The notes below the pieces were generated by a model that was not told the origin of the DNA, did not search any database, and saw nothing but the letters and a program-made list of their open reading frames with translations. From Streptomyces albospinus (lineage in GTDB: Bacteria; Actinomycetota; Actinomycetes; Streptomycetales; Streptomycetaceae), in the NCBI RefSeq assembly GCF_014648695.1, contig NZ_BMRP01000013.1, positions 155,171 to 219,170 of the forward strand: DNA of 64,000 nt, read 5' to 3'. The first letter of the stretch is position 1; every line of letters begins with the position of its first letter. Position numbers and translations under genes: made by a program. Below are positions 8,473-16,968 of this stretch, piece after piece.

Positions 8473-9420
8473 GTGTCCCCGATGTCCTCCTTGTCGCCTC
8501 TGAGTTCGGCGACTTCCGCCCCGTCCGCCGCCGGTGCCGTGGCGCCCCCGCACACCAGGGGGCGCCGCCGCGCCGTCCGCCGGGCCGCCGTCGCGCTCGC
8601 CCTGCTCCCGCTGCCGCTCGCCGGCTGCTCCACGGGAGCCCCCGGGGCCGGGCACCATGACCCGTCGGCTTCCGCATCCGCCACCGCCCGGGGCGGCGTC
8701 CGGCAGCCGGCGGCCCATGCCGTCTTCGACTACCAGCTCGGCGGGGCGTACCCGCCGGGTGCGCACGTGCGGGTGGTCTCCCGGGACCGCACCCAGGCCC
8801 CGGCCCCCGGGCGGTACAACATCTGCTACGTCAACGCCTTCCAGGCGCAGCCCGGCGCCGAGGCCGAGGGCTGGTGGCGGCGGCACCATCCCGATCTCCT
8901 CCTCCACGACCGGGACGGCGGCCTCGTCATCGACGAGGACTGGCAGGAGCCGCTGCTCGATGTCTCCACGGCCGGCAGGCGCAACGCCCTCCTCGGCGTG
9001 GTGGGTTCCTGGATCGACGGCTGCGCCAGGGACGGCTTCGACGCCGTCGAGCCGGACAACCTCGACTCCTACGAACGCTCCGAGGGCCTGCTCACCAAGG
9101 AGGACGCGACGGCCTTCGCCACCCTGCTGACGCGCCGCGCCCACCGGAACGGGCTGGCCGTCGCCCAGAAGAACACCACCGACCTGCTGCCCCGACACCG
9201 CGGGATCGGCTTCGACTTCGCGGTCACCGAGGAGTGCGCCCGGTACGGGGAGTGCCCCGCATACGCGACGGCATACGACAACCGGGTCTTCGACATCGAA
9301 TACGACGACAAGGACTTCACCACCGCGTGCCGCAAGTGGGGCGGCACCCTGTCCGTCATCCGGCGCGACCACGACGTCACGACGCCGGGCACGGAGGGGT
9401 ATGTGTACCGCACCTGCTGA
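8473..9420 (+). CDS. Secreted GH114-type endo alpha-1,4-polygalactosaminidase-like lipoprotein
   Basis: A 315-residue exported protein. An arginine-rich N-region and hydrophobic stretch lead to a lipobox LAGC near residue 52, so it is probably anchored as a lipoprotein. The mature part matches the polygalactosaminidase/GH114 TIM-barrel family: FDYQLGG, RYNICYVNAFQ, DEDWQEPLLDV, FDAVEPDNLDSY (acidic active-site block), LAVAQKNT and FDFAVTEECARYGEC. The family cleaves galactosamine-rich exopolysaccharide. The GTG at 8473 gives a long signal region; the ATG at 8482 is an equally possible start. It follows the Mo operon after 36 bp but is probably functionally separate. Confidence 0.82.
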   Translation: MSPMSSLSPLSSATSAPSAAGAVAPPHTRGRRRAVRRAAVALALLPLPLAGCSTGAPGAGHHDPSASASATARGGVRQPAAHAVFDYQLGGAYPPGAHVRVVSRDRTQAPAPGRYNICYVNAFQAQPGAEAEGWWRRHHPDLLLHDRDGGLVIDEDWQEPLLDVSTAGRRNALLGVVGSWIDGCARDGFDAVEPDNLDSYERSEGLLTKEDATAFATLLTRRAHRNGLAVAQKNTTDLLPRHRGIGFDFAVTEECARYGECPAYATAYDNRVFDIEYDDKDFTTACRKWGGTLSVIRRDHDVTTPGTEGYVYRTC

Positions 9421-9502
9421 ACGCCTCGGTACGGCGGCAGGTGCGGCCGGCGGCCGGCAGACGGAGTTGACGTCCCGGGGTGCGCTCCGGTTTTCTGCTG
9501 CG

Positions 9503-9943
9503 ATGCCTGACCTGCACTTCACGCAGCCGGACGGCGACGCCGAGTTCGCGGACTGGCAGCTCGTCCACAACACGATCATTCCGACCCATGTGCTGTCCCT
9601 GGACGACGTACGGGAACGCGCCCGGAGGAACCACCTGGAGGTGGCCTACCTCGGGGACGTCCTCGTGGGGTGCAGCACCGTGCGCCCGCCGTCGGACGAT
9701 GCGTCGACCGCCACGGTGATCGCCCGGGTGCTCGCCGACCACCGCGGCCAGGGGTTCGGCGAGGAACTCTATACGCGCGGTCTGCGGCGGGCCCGCGAGC
9801 TCGGTGCCGAGGCGATCGAGACCGTTGTGCTGTCCTCCAACGAGGACGGTCTGCGCTTCGCCCTGAAGCACGGGTTCACCGAGGCGGAGCGCTATCTGCT
9901 GCCCGGCGACACCATCCCCTGGATCGACCTGCGGCTCTCCTGA
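9503..9943 (+). CDS. GNAT family N-acetyltransferase
   Basis: A 146-residue acyl-CoA-dependent acetyltransferase. The core shows strand 4 and the CoA pyrophosphate loop ARVLADHRGQGFGEELY (around residues 73-90, with the R-G-Q-G-F-G signature), then AIETVVLSSNEDGLRFALKHGF, the usual helix-strand end of GNATs. N-terminal residues hold an ADWQLVHNTIIP stretch typical of streptomycete GNATs with unknown substrate. The ATG at 9503 has no strong RBS. Transcription converges with the permease gene, with a hairpin between them. Substrate cannot be inferred. Confidence 0.85.
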   Translation: MPDLHFTQPDGDAEFADWQLVHNTIIPTHVLSLDDVRERARRNHLEVAYLGDVLVGCSTVRPPSDDASTATVIARVLADHRGQGFGEELYTRGLRRARELGAEAIETVVLSSNEDGLRFALKHGFTEAERYLLPGDTIPWIDLRLS

Positions 9944-10006
9944 ACGCGAGGTGCCGGTGGTGTGCCGCCCGGGGCCGTTTGCGGTCGTCGCGGGTCGCCG
10001 GCTGTC

Positions 10007-10051
10007 CGGGCAACGCCCTTACGGAGTGGGTTGCGGGCTGGGCGTTGCCCG
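10007..10051. terminator. Bidirectional terminator hairpin
   Basis: Perfect 12-bp inverted repeat CGGGCAACGCCC / GGGCGTTGCCCG with a 21-nt loop, between the convergent GNAT and permease genes. No T-tract follows, as is common in Streptomyces. Confidence 0.6.
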
Positions 10052-10085
10052 TCTGACGGACCGGCACGCCCAGGGCCCGTGGTCA

Positions 10086-11249
10086 TCAACGGCCATGGCC
10101 CTCATGCTCGTTCACTGCGCCGGGGGAACCGCCCATCATCCGCAGCATCGCCGGCCCGCCGGTGCGGAGAAAGCGCATCAGAAGGGCGGCGGCCAGAAGG
10201 AGGAAGGCGACGTTGAGCCAGCTGGTGTAGTTCCAGGAGACGCCCTCCATGGGGACCGTGGCGTGGGCCTGGTCGGGGACGAGGCCGAGGGCACGGAAGG
10301 CGAACTCCACGACGTAGCCGGCGATGACCACGGCGGCGTAGAAGGTGCCGAGGAGGAAGAGGGCCGTCCGTCCGCCGTAGTACTTCCGGTAGATGTGGAG
10401 GATGGGCAGGATCAGCAGGTCGGCGAAGATGAACGCGACGACGCCGCCGAAGCTGATACCGCCCTTCCACAGGACGACCGCGAGCGGCACATTGCCGATG
10501 GAGCAGACGAACGAGGCGATGGCGACCAGCGGGCCGATGAGCGGCCCCCACACCGCGGACGCCAGCGGGTGGCCCGCGAAGAAGAAGGACCGCCAGAAGG
10601 AGTCCGGCACCCAGGCGGCGATCGCGCCGGCGATGAGCAGGCCGACCACCAGGTCGCGCAGGATCGCCGCCCACTCCATGACGAAGACGTGCGCGGTGGC
10701 GGTGAACCCCTCGCGGGAGAACAGCCGCCGGGCGAACGTGCCGTGGCGCCGTACGGACATGTCCATCGCGGCATGGCCCTCCATCGAGCCGGCCAGTCCG
10801 CGGTCGGCCTGCGCGCGCGCCTCGCGCAGCAGTCCCGCGGGCAGCAGCAGCCGGAACAGCACCGCCAGCGCGACGATCATGACGGTGCCGCCGATGAATT
10901 CCGCCGCGGTGAACTGCCAGCCCATGAGCAGGGCCAGGATGACGCCGAGTTCGACGACCAGGTTGGTGGACGCGATCTCGAAGGCCATCGCGGCGGTGAA
11001 GTTCGCTCCCTTGCGGAACAGCGAGCGGGCGAGCGCGACCGCGGCGTACGAGCAGGAGGACGAGGCGACGCCCAGTCCGGCGGCGATCGCGAGAGTGCGC
11101 GGGCGGTCGTCGCCGAGCAGCGCGACGACCGTGGACTTGCGCACGAGCGCCTGGACCACGGCGGACAGGACGAAGCCCAGGATCAGCGCCCAGGCGATCT
11201 CCCAGGCCATGGAACCGGCGATCGACAGGGCGTGCAGTACGGCATGCAT
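10086..11249 (-). CDS. Permease of the ArsP/YraQ (COG0701) family
   Basis: A 387-residue integral membrane protein with about eight to ten predicted helices. Two family repeats are visible: LGVASSSCSYAAVALARSLF near residue 70 and IGPLVAIASFVCSIGNVPLA near residue 250, each with a Cys and an NVPLA or SYAAVA motif like the metal(loid)/organoarsenical permeases ArsP and YraQ. A His-rich tail (EHEGHGR) ends the protein. The ATG at 11249 directly precedes the first helix (HALSIAGSMAWEIAWALILG). No arsenic regulator or reductase sits nearby, so the substrate is uncertain. Confidence 0.85.
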   Translation of the reverse strand: MHAVLHALSIAGSMAWEIAWALILGFVLSAVVQALVRKSTVVALLGDDRPRTLAIAAGLGVASSSCSYAAVALARSLFRKGANFTAAMAFEIASTNLVVELGVILALLMGWQFTAAEFIGGTVMIVALAVLFRLLLPAGLLREARAQADRGLAGSMEGHAAMDMSVRRHGTFARRLFSREGFTATAHVFVMEWAAILRDLVVGLLIAGAIAAWVPDSFWRSFFFAGHPLASAVWGPLIGPLVAIASFVCSIGNVPLAVVLWKGGISFGGVVAFIFADLLILPILHIYRKYYGGRTALFLLGTFYAAVVIAGYVVEFAFRALGLVPDQAHATVPMEGVSWNYTSWLNVAFLLLAAALLMRFLRTGGPAMLRMMGGSPGAVNEHEGHGR

Positions 11250-11518
11250 GGGTGAAGCCTTACCTTCCGCACCTCGGACACCGCCCCCGGGACACGCCGG
11301 AGACGCCCTCTCCGCATGCCGCGCGGCCCGCATTCACGCCGCCGCCGCTCGTGAACCGGGGCCCGCGACCTGCTGGAGTGGCACGGTCCGGGGCAGCGGT
11401 CGTAGCGTGTCGGCAGAAAGGCAACGACCGCCCCGCGGGGGAATGCTCGGACCGTAACGAACACCGCACCCTGCGTCGCAGCCGGTGGCCACCCATGCGA
11501 AGCGGCTGAGGAGCGGAT

Positions 11519-11962
11519 ATGCGAGCTCACAGAACGACGGCAGCACTCATGGTCTGTGCCGGGGCGGCACTTGCGGCGGCCACGGCGGCGCCCGCGTCCG
11601 CCGCCACCGGGCCGCCCGCGCGGGCCCGTGTGGCGGTCATCGACTGCACCGGGAACGCCCAGGTCCGCCCCGGCCAGTTCATGCTCGCCTGCGGTGACGG
11701 CAACAACGTCCTCACCTCGCTGCGCTGGTCGCAGTGGCAGCCGCAGGCGGCGGTCGCCGAGGGAACGGACATGGTCAACGACTGCAAGCCGTACTGCGCG
11801 GCGGGCCGTTTCCACGGCTACCCCGTCCACGTACGGCTCCAGCACCCACAGCTCCGGTCTGGTCACCCTGGGCAGTGGCACTTCACACAGGCCACGCTGA
11901 CCTACCACGGCAGCCGGCCCGCAGACACCGCCGCTGTCGTCACCTCCCGGCTCTGGGGCTGA
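11519..11962 (+). CDS. Small secreted protein, function unknown
   Basis: A 147-residue exported protein. The signal peptide is clear (positive MRAHRTT, hydrophobic ALMVCAGAALAAATAAP, cleavage after ASAAT near residue 30). The mature domain of about 115 residues has four cysteines (IDCTG, LACGDG, NDCKPYCA), probably two disulfides, plus SLRWSQWQ and ATLTYHGSRP. This pattern is common in small Streptomyces secreted proteins with no assigned function. The ATG at 11519 follows GAGGAGCGGAT, a strong RBS. It is monocistronic, divergent from the permease gene and convergent with a dienelactone hydrolase gene. Confidence 0.85.
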   Translation: MRAHRTTAALMVCAGAALAAATAAPASAATGPPARARVAVIDCTGNAQVRPGQFMLACGDGNNVLTSLRWSQWQPQAAVAEGTDMVNDCKPYCAAGRFHGYPVHVRLQHPQLRSGHPGQWHFTQATLTYHGSRPADTAAVVTSRLWG

Positions 11963-12026
11963 CGCGCGGCGCCTGCCTCCCTGTGCGCGGCTGCGCCAAC
12001 CGGCGTGCCCCGTGGAGCAGTTCGCT

Positions 12027-12056
12027 GCCGGGGCCGGGCGCGCCCCGGCCACCGGC
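12027..12056. terminator. Bidirectional terminator hairpin
   Basis: GC-rich hairpin with arms GCCGGGGCCGG and CCGGCCACCGGC around a 7-nt loop, one mismatch, between two convergent genes (secreted protein and dienelactone hydrolase). Confidence 0.5.
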
Positions 12057-12068
12057 CCGCCGTCCGTC

Positions 12069-12824
12069 TCAGAGGGCGCGTCCGAACAGGTCGAGCAGTG
12101 CGTTCCAATGGCGCTCGTCCGCCTCGGCGTTGTAGGCCGCGGTGTCCTTCTGCGTGTAGCCGTGGTGGGCGCCGTCGTACAGCTCGCTGCGGTAGCGCAC
12201 CCCCGCGGTGTCCAGCGCCTGTTCCAGGGTCTTGATGTGCTCGACCGGCATCGACGTGTCCTGGTCGGCGTGGCCGAAGTACAGCTCCGCCGTGATGCGG
12301 TCGGCGAGCAGGTGCGGGCTGTCTTCCGTATCGGTCACCAGCCGTCCGGTGTGGAAGGCGCCGACGGCGGCGATCCGGTCGGGAAAGGCCGCCGCGGTGC
12401 GGACGCCGAGCACGCCGCCCATGCAGTAACCGGTGGTGCCCACCGGGCCGTCGGCGACCAGTGGCGAGGCGGCCAGCCAGTCCAGATAGGCACCGGCGTC
12501 CCGCATCGCCAGCTCGGGCGTGAAGGTCTGGATGAGCGGCATGAGCTGCGCGAAGATCTCGGGCCGCTCGGAGGGGTCGATGTAATCGGGCAGTTCCACC
12601 ACCGGGGCGCGCCCCGCGCGGTGGAGGACGTTGGGTACCAGCACCGTATAGCCGTGCCCGGCCAGCCGCCGGGCCATCTCCTGCAACGAGGGGCGCAGCC
12701 CGAAGGCGTCCATGTAGAGCAGGACTCCCGGGTGCGGTCCGCCGTCGTCCGGGTGGGCGAGATACGCGTCGGCGGTGCCGTCCGGTACGGGGATGTCGAG
12801 GGACACACCGTTCACAGTTGCCAT
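12069..12824 (-). CDS. Dienelactone hydrolase family protein
   Basis: A 251-residue alpha/beta hydrolase. Dienelactone hydrolases open enol-lactone rings in aromatic catabolism, though many paralogues act on other esters. The nucleophile elbow is GYCMGG (Cys nucleophile, as in true dienelactone hydrolases); the acid lies in ELYFGHADQDTS and the catalytic His in DGAHHGYTQ. GVLLYMDAFGLRPS is a family block near residue 35. The start at 12824 (MATVNGVS) follows AAAGG; an in-frame ATG at 12839 is an alternative. It appears monocistronic and no aromatic-ring cleavage genes are adjacent. Confidence 0.88.
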   Translation of the reverse strand: MATVNGVSLDIPVPDGTADAYLAHPDDGGPHPGVLLYMDAFGLRPSLQEMARRLAGHGYTVLVPNVLHRAGRAPVVELPDYIDPSERPEIFAQLMPLIQTFTPELAMRDAGAYLDWLAASPLVADGPVGTTGYCMGGVLGVRTAAAFPDRIAAVGAFHTGRLVTDTEDSPHLLADRITAELYFGHADQDTSMPVEHIKTLEQALDTAGVRYRSELYDGAHHGYTQKDTAAYNAEADERHWNALLDLFGRAL

Positions 12825-13067
12825 GTCCGTACCTTTCATCAGGCTTCCCGGCAGGACGCGAGAGGTGCGCCACCGGATCGCCGGCTGCGATGGCCGGCGG
12901 ATGCCCACACGGTAACCCGCCCGGTGCACAACGCCCGACGGGGGAGTGGCCCGGTGGCCGATTCCGGCCGCACCCCAGGTGAGCGCCCCGTGCCGGACCC
13001 CTCGGGGGAGAACGCCCCGTCAACTGGCCTGGCAGGGGAGCCCTTTGGGTATCCGCGGCACCGCGCC

Positions 13068-13370
13068 TTACTCCTGCGGTTCGCGCGCCGCCGCCACGAT
13101 CCGTTCCAGGGCCGCGGCGTGCCGCTGGAATGCCCACCGGCCGTGCGGAGTGAGTCGGACGTGGGTGTGCCGTCCCGTTCGGTTGCGGGTCTTGCGTACC
13201 TCGACGTATCCGGCCTCTGCCAACGCGGCGACCTGTTTGGACAGGGCCGAGTCGCTGGTTTCCACGCTGTCCCGTACGAAGCCGAACTCCACCCAGTCGG
13301 CCGGAGCCAGCAGCGCGACGATCGAGAGCCGGGCCGGTACGTGCAGGAACTCGTCGAAGTTGGGGTCCAT
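13068..13370 (-). CDS. Winged-helix (MarR/PadR-like) transcriptional regulator
   Basis: A 100-residue DNA-binding protein consisting almost entirely of one winged HTH: RLSIVALLAPADWVEFGFVRD, then TSDSALSKQVAALAEAGYVEVRK (recognition helix) and the wing RTGRHTHVRLTPHGR. This compact transcriptional-regulator type is usually paired with a small membrane protein, as here: the start codon overlaps the stop of the membrane protein gene, so the two are translationally coupled. It probably binds the long inverted repeat upstream of the pair at 13872. Ligand unknown. Confidence 0.85.
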   Translation of the reverse strand: MDPNFDEFLHVPARLSIVALLAPADWVEFGFVRDSVETSDSALSKQVAALAEAGYVEVRKTRNRTGRHTHVRLTPHGRWAFQRHAAALERIVAAAREPQE

Positions 13371-13822
13371 CAGCCGTGGCCGTCCCGGCGGGTGATGGCC
13401 TTGATGGTCGGGCGGGTCGCATACCCGGCCACCACGGTTGCCACGGCCGCGACGGCCCCGGCGACCATGCTGGGCTCCGGGAGCCCCAGCAGCCGGGCGC
13501 CGATCACCGCCGCCACGAGGATCACGGTGACAACGCCCCCCACCCAAAGGGAGAGCGCCCACTCGGCGCTGGACGGCTTCCGGCGGACCGGGGCCCGCCG
13601 CTGGTGCACGAACAGCATGCCCGTCATCAGGCCGCCCCCCGCCAGGAGGGTGAGGGTGCGCCAGGGGTTCGGCAGATCGAAGGCCGCACTGAAGCCGAAG
13701 ACGGCCAGCGCGGTGACGAGCAGGTAGGGGAGCTTGGCGCCGTGGCGCACATACGCGTCACGGGTCTGCTCCTGGTGGTGGTGTATCGCGTCGAGCGCGG
13801 TCCGGGCGTCGTACGAGGTCAT
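13370..13822 (-). CDS. Small integral membrane protein, partner of winged-helix regulator
   Basis: A 150-residue protein with four likely transmembrane helices: YLLVTALAVFGFSAAF, LTLLAGGGLMTGMLFV, LWVGGVVTVILVAAVIGA and MVAGAVAAVATVVAGYA, preceded by a soluble helix (ALDAIHHHQEQTRDAYVRHG). No catalytic motif. It is encoded just before and overlapping the winged-helix regulator, an arrangement common in Streptomyces, suggesting it senses a membrane signal or is regulated with it. Start at 13822 (MTSYDAR). Function unknown. Confidence 0.75.
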   Translation of the reverse strand: MTSYDARTALDAIHHHQEQTRDAYVRHGAKLPYLLVTALAVFGFSAAFDLPNPWRTLTLLAGGGLMTGMLFVHQRRAPVRRKPSSAEWALSLWVGGVVTVILVAAVIGARLLGLPEPSMVAGAVAAVATVVAGYATRPTIKAITRRDGHG

Positions 13823-13871
13823 GGGTCCCCCTGGTGATGCGGGTCGGGTGAGGTGCTTGCTTGTAAGGAAA

Positions 13872-13908
13872 GTACCACCTTCTTTCCCCATGAGAAAGAA
13901 GGTGGTAC
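13872..13908. promoter_or_regulatory. Long inverted repeat: operator or terminator
   Basis: Perfect 14-bp arms GTACCACCTTCTTT and AAAGAAGGTGGTAC around a 9-nt centre. It lies 49 bp upstream of the membrane protein/regulator pair and 26 bp downstream of the P450 stop. Its unusual AT-containing arms suit a winged-helix operator; read on the minus strand it is also a hairpin followed by TTTCCTTA, so it may terminate the P450 operon. Either or both roles are possible. Confidence 0.6.
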
Positions 13909-13934
13909 CGAGGGGGCCTGACCGCAGGTGGAGC

Positions 13935-15155
13935 TCAGGCGGTCCGCTCGCCGGGGCCCAGCCGCTCGAAGGAGACCGGGAGTTGCTCCGGTCCGCGCAG
14001 GATGGCGTTCTCCCGGTACGGCGGCGGATCGGCGAGCAGGCGCGGCGACTCCAGCCGGCGGGCCAGGGCGGTGAGCGCGATCTGCGCCTCCGCGCGGGCG
14101 AGGGTGGCGCCGATGCAGTAGTGCAGGCCGCCGCCGAAACCGAGATGGGTGTTGTCGGGGCGGTCCGGGACGAACCGGTCGGGGTCCGGGAAGCGGCGCG
14201 GATCGCGATTGCCCGCGGCGAGCATCAGCCGGACCCGGGCGCCCCGGGGGATGGTGGTGCCCGCGATGTCGATGTCGGCCAGTGTGCTGCGCCCGGACAT
14301 CTGCACCGGCGGGTCGTAGCGCAGCACTTCCTCCACGAGCGGGGTGGCGAGGTCGGGGTCGGTGCGCAGCCGGGCCAGCGCGTCGGGGTGGCGCAGCAGG
14401 GCGAGGGTGCCGTTGGCGATCAGGTTGACGGTGGTCTCGTGACCGGCGATCAGCAGCAGGCCGAGCGTGACCCGCAGGTCCACCGGCCCCATCCCGCCCG
14501 CCGGATCCGTGCCGAACATCAAGCCGGACAGCAGATCGTCACCCGGGGCGGCCCGGCGCCGCGCGATGAGCCCTTCGAGATACTGCACCAACTCCTCGCG
14601 GGCCTGCTGGAGTTCGCGCAGTTCGTCCTCGGTCTGGGTGTCGATAGGGTCCAGTCCGCGGGTGAGCCGGCGGGCGAGGCTGCCGAAGACGGCCTCGTCC
14701 TCGCGGGGTACGCCGAGCAGTTCGCAGATCACCGTGACCGGCAGGGGGTAGGCGAGGTCGGCCACCACGTCCCATTGCCCCGGCCGGTCGCTGCGGTGCG
14801 CGTCGAGCAGGCGGGCGACGAGGGTGTCGAGGTGGTCGCGCATGCCCATGATGCGCGGGATGAACTCCTGGGTGACCAGGCGGCGCAGTTGGTCGTGCCG
14901 GGGCGGGTCCAGGACGAGCAGACTCCGGGCGGCGGGCTTCGGCGCGTCGGGGTTGAGCCGGTCGGCGCTGATCCGCGGATCGTGCAGCAGCTGCGAGATC
15001 TCCCGGTGGCCGCTGACCAGCCAGGTCCCGTCGTCCATGCAGGTGACCGGCTGCCGGAGCATCCGCGTGTAGTACGGGTAGGGGTCGGCGCGGTTCTCGT
15101 ACCGCAGGGCGTGGGCGAACAGGTCGGTGGCCGTGTCGGGCAGGGTCGTGGTCAT
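13935..15155 (-). CDS. Cytochrome P450 (cluster A)
   Basis: A 406-residue soluble bacterial P450 monooxygenase. Motifs: I-helix LLLIAGHETTVNL (oxygen activation), K-helix EEVLRYDPPVQ (ExxR), and the heme loop FGGGLHYCIGATLARAE with Cys347 as thiolate ligand. PHPY-type N-terminus (ENRADPYPYYTRM) and overall length fit CYP105/107-like actinobacterial enzymes. It ends a three-gene operon with its own ferredoxin and FAD ferredoxin reductase, giving a self-sufficient electron chain. A very similar P450 lies at 36650-37885. Substrate unknown; the divergent TetR gene suggests induction by a small molecule. Confidence 0.93.
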   Translation of the reverse strand: MTTTLPDTATDLFAHALRYENRADPYPYYTRMLRQPVTCMDDGTWLVSGHREISQLLHDPRISADRLNPDAPKPAARSLLVLDPPRHDQLRRLVTQEFIPRIMGMRDHLDTLVARLLDAHRSDRPGQWDVVADLAYPLPVTVICELLGVPREDEAVFGSLARRLTRGLDPIDTQTEDELRELQQAREELVQYLEGLIARRRAAPGDDLLSGLMFGTDPAGGMGPVDLRVTLGLLLIAGHETTVNLIANGTLALLRHPDALARLRTDPDLATPLVEEVLRYDPPVQMSGRSTLADIDIAGTTIPRGARVRLMLAAGNRDPRRFPDPDRFVPDRPDNTHLGFGGGLHYCIGATLARAEAQIALTALARRLESPRLLADPPPYRENAILRGPEQLPVSFERLGPGERTA

Positions 15156-15166
15156 GGGCGTTCTCC

Positions 15167-16552
15167 CTACGGGTGTGCCATCGGCGTGGAGACGGCGGCT
15201 GCCGGGGTGCGGGTGTCGTGGTCGTGCGCGCCGTCCGGCGCGTATCCGGTGGGACGGGTGAACTCCGCGTCGACGGGCTGGAGTTGCGCGGGACCGTCGG
15301 GCGCGTTGAGCACCGGCGGGAACGGCGCCCTGGCCTCGATGAGCGCGGCGTAGCCGTCCAGGACGCGCGGCGAGTCCACCGCGACGGCCGCGACCAGCCG
15401 GCCGCGCAGCCCGTAGGCGGCCACGAACCGGCGCTCGTCCAGGGCTCCTTGGGTGACGGCGACCTGGTCGGCGAGGTGCGGCAGCCCCACGGACTTGAGG
15501 TTGACCCCGAACTGGTTGGACCAGAAGGCGGGCAGCGGCTGGTGGACGCGGTGGTCGAGCCGGGCGTGCGCCATGTTGTGCGCGGCGGTACGCGCCTGCG
15601 CCACGGCGTTGTCCCAGTGGTCCAGCCGTAGCAGCTGCCCCGGGAACAGCGGGTGCGGCCAGCGGGCGATGTCACCGGCGACGAAGACGCCCTCGACGGT
15701 CGCCCCGTCGGTGCCCAGCGCCCGGCAGCTGCTGTCGCAGGCCACTCCGCGGTGGTCGGCGGCCAGCCCGGAACCGGTCAGCCACTCGGTGTTGGCCGGT
15801 GCGCCGGTGGCCACCACCGCCACCTCGGCGTCCACCACGGTGCCGTCGGACAGTCGGGCGCGGCGCAGCCGGCCGTGGGCATCGCCGTCCAGCGCACGGA
15901 CCGTGGTGTTCAGCCGCAGGTCCACTCCGGCGGCGCGGTGCCAGTCGGCGGCGGCGCGGCCGAGCACACCGCCGAGCGCGCTCGCCAACGGGGCCGCGCC
16001 GCGCTGGACCACGGTCACCTCAAGCCCCAACTCCCGGCAGCCCGAGGCGACTTCGCCTCCGGTGAAGCCGCCGCCGATGACCAGTACCCGACGCGGGCCG
16101 GTGGCCAGCGCGGCACGCAGCCGGTCGGCGTCGTCCCGGCCGCGCAGCGTGTGCACACCGGCCAGGCCGCCGCCGGCCGCGGCGGGCCACGGGCGGGCGC
16201 GGGTGCCGGTGGCGATCAGCAGCCGGTCGAAGTCCACCCGCCGCCCGTCGGCCAGCACCACCTGGCGGCCGGGTATGTCCAGTCCGGTCGCGGCGGTGCC
16301 CAGCAGCCACCGCGCGTCGATGTTCCGCACCCGGGGCAGTGTGATGCGGTCGGTGGTCAGCCGGCCGGACAGCACCGCCTTCGACAGCGGCGGCCGGTCG
16401 TAGGGCTCGTGGGGCTCGTCGCCTATGAGGCTGAGCTCCCCGGTGAACCCCTCGTCCCGCAGCGCCTCGGCGGCGCGCAGCCCGGCCAGCGAGGCGCCCA
16501 CCACGACGATGCGGCCTGCGCCGGCCGGTCCGGGCGCGCCCGCGGCGGTCAC
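15167..16552 (-). CDS. NAD(P)H:ferredoxin reductase, FAD-dependent (cluster A)
   Basis: A 461-residue flavoprotein that passes electrons from NAD(P)H to the adjacent ferredoxin. The FAD Rossmann motif is RIVVVGASLAGLRAAEAL near residue 15, the NAD(P) motif VLVIGGGFTGGEVASGC near 150, and the second FAD block is GVFVAGDIARWPHP near 290. The C-terminal reductase domain holds FWSNQFGVNLKSVG. The GTG start at 16552 overlaps the ferredoxin stop (GTGA), so the two are translationally coupled; the P450 start follows by 11 bp. It extends past typical 400-residue relatives by a Pro/Asp-rich C-tail of about 50 residues, which its cluster B paralogue also has. Confidence 0.92.
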   Translation of the reverse strand: MTAAGAPGPAGAGRIVVVGASLAGLRAAEALRDEGFTGELSLIGDEPHEPYDRPPLSKAVLSGRLTTDRITLPRVRNIDARWLLGTAATGLDIPGRQVVLADGRRVDFDRLLIATGTRARPWPAAAGGGLAGVHTLRGRDDADRLRAALATGPRRVLVIGGGFTGGEVASGCRELGLEVTVVQRGAAPLASALGGVLGRAAADWHRAAGVDLRLNTTVRALDGDAHGRLRRARLSDGTVVDAEVAVVATGAPANTEWLTGSGLAADHRGVACDSSCRALGTDGATVEGVFVAGDIARWPHPLFPGQLLRLDHWDNAVAQARTAAHNMAHARLDHRVHQPLPAFWSNQFGVNLKSVGLPHLADQVAVTQGALDERRFVAAYGLRGRLVAAVAVDSPRVLDGYAALIEARAPFPPVLNAPDGPAQLQPVDAEFTRPTGYAPDGAHDHDTRTPAAAVSTPMAHP

Positions 16553-16803
16553 TGGTCCCGCCCCGAGGACAGCGGCGACGGCTCGGTGGCGCCGCTCAGC
16601 GTGATCGCCTGCACGGGGCAGGCCGCCGCGGCGCGTGCCACCTCGCGGCGCGCGCCGGCGTCGGGCGCGTAGTCGTACTCCAGCGACTCCTCGCCGTGGA
16701 AGCGGAAGACCGCCGGCGCGGCGTAGACGCACTGCCCGTAGCTCTGGCACCGGTTGAGATCCACCACGAGCCGCAGTGTCTCCGGCGGGGCTTGCGTGAT
16801 CAT
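16549..16803 (-). CDS. [3Fe-4S] ferredoxin (cluster A)
   Basis: An 84-residue small ferredoxin donating electrons to the P450. The cluster ligands are CQSYGQC and, near the C-terminal half, AACPVQAI; the spacing C-x5-C with only one downstream CP cysteine is the [3Fe-4S] type found beside Streptomyces P450s. The start ATG at 16803 is preceded by AAGGAAAGAAAGATG-like purine-rich sequence. It is first of the operon ferredoxin-reductase-P450 and is divergent from a TetR gene across an intergenic region holding a large inverted repeat. Confidence 0.92.
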   Translation of the reverse strand: MITQAPPETLRLVVDLNRCQSYGQCVYAAPAVFRFHGEESLEYDYAPDAGARREVARAAAACPVQAITLSGATEPSPLSSGRDQ

Positions 16804-16886
16804 CTTTCTTCCTTTCCTTGCTGGTCGGCGCGGTCCTGTCCGTCATCCGCAGGTCGACGGCGAAGGGCTCTGTCATCGCGAGTGCG

Positions 16887-16956
16887 ATTCGGATAGTGAC
16901 CGCTATGGGAACTGTACTCGCTATCCGGGCATTGACATAGCGATCACTATCCGAAT
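16887..16956. promoter_or_regulatory. Double TetR-type operator between cluster A and tetR
   Basis: Two 20-bp arms (16887-16906 and 16937-16956) form an inverted repeat with one mismatch, core CGGATAGTGANCGCTAT. Each arm is itself near-palindromic around GATC (GATAG..CTATC). A partial third copy GCTATCCG sits at 16920-16927. This suits two or more TetR dimers controlling both divergent promoters. Confidence 0.8.
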
Positions 16957-16960
16957 AGCC
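16932..16960 (+). promoter_or_regulatory. Candidate promoter of cluster A tetR, leaderless transcript
   Basis: TTGACA at 16932-16937 is followed after 17 bp by AATAGC (16955-16960). The ATG at 16969 lies where transcription would begin and has no SD, so the mRNA is probably leaderless. The promoter elements are embedded in the second operator arm, implying autorepression. Confidence 0.55.
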
Positions 16961-16968
16961 TTGCCGAT

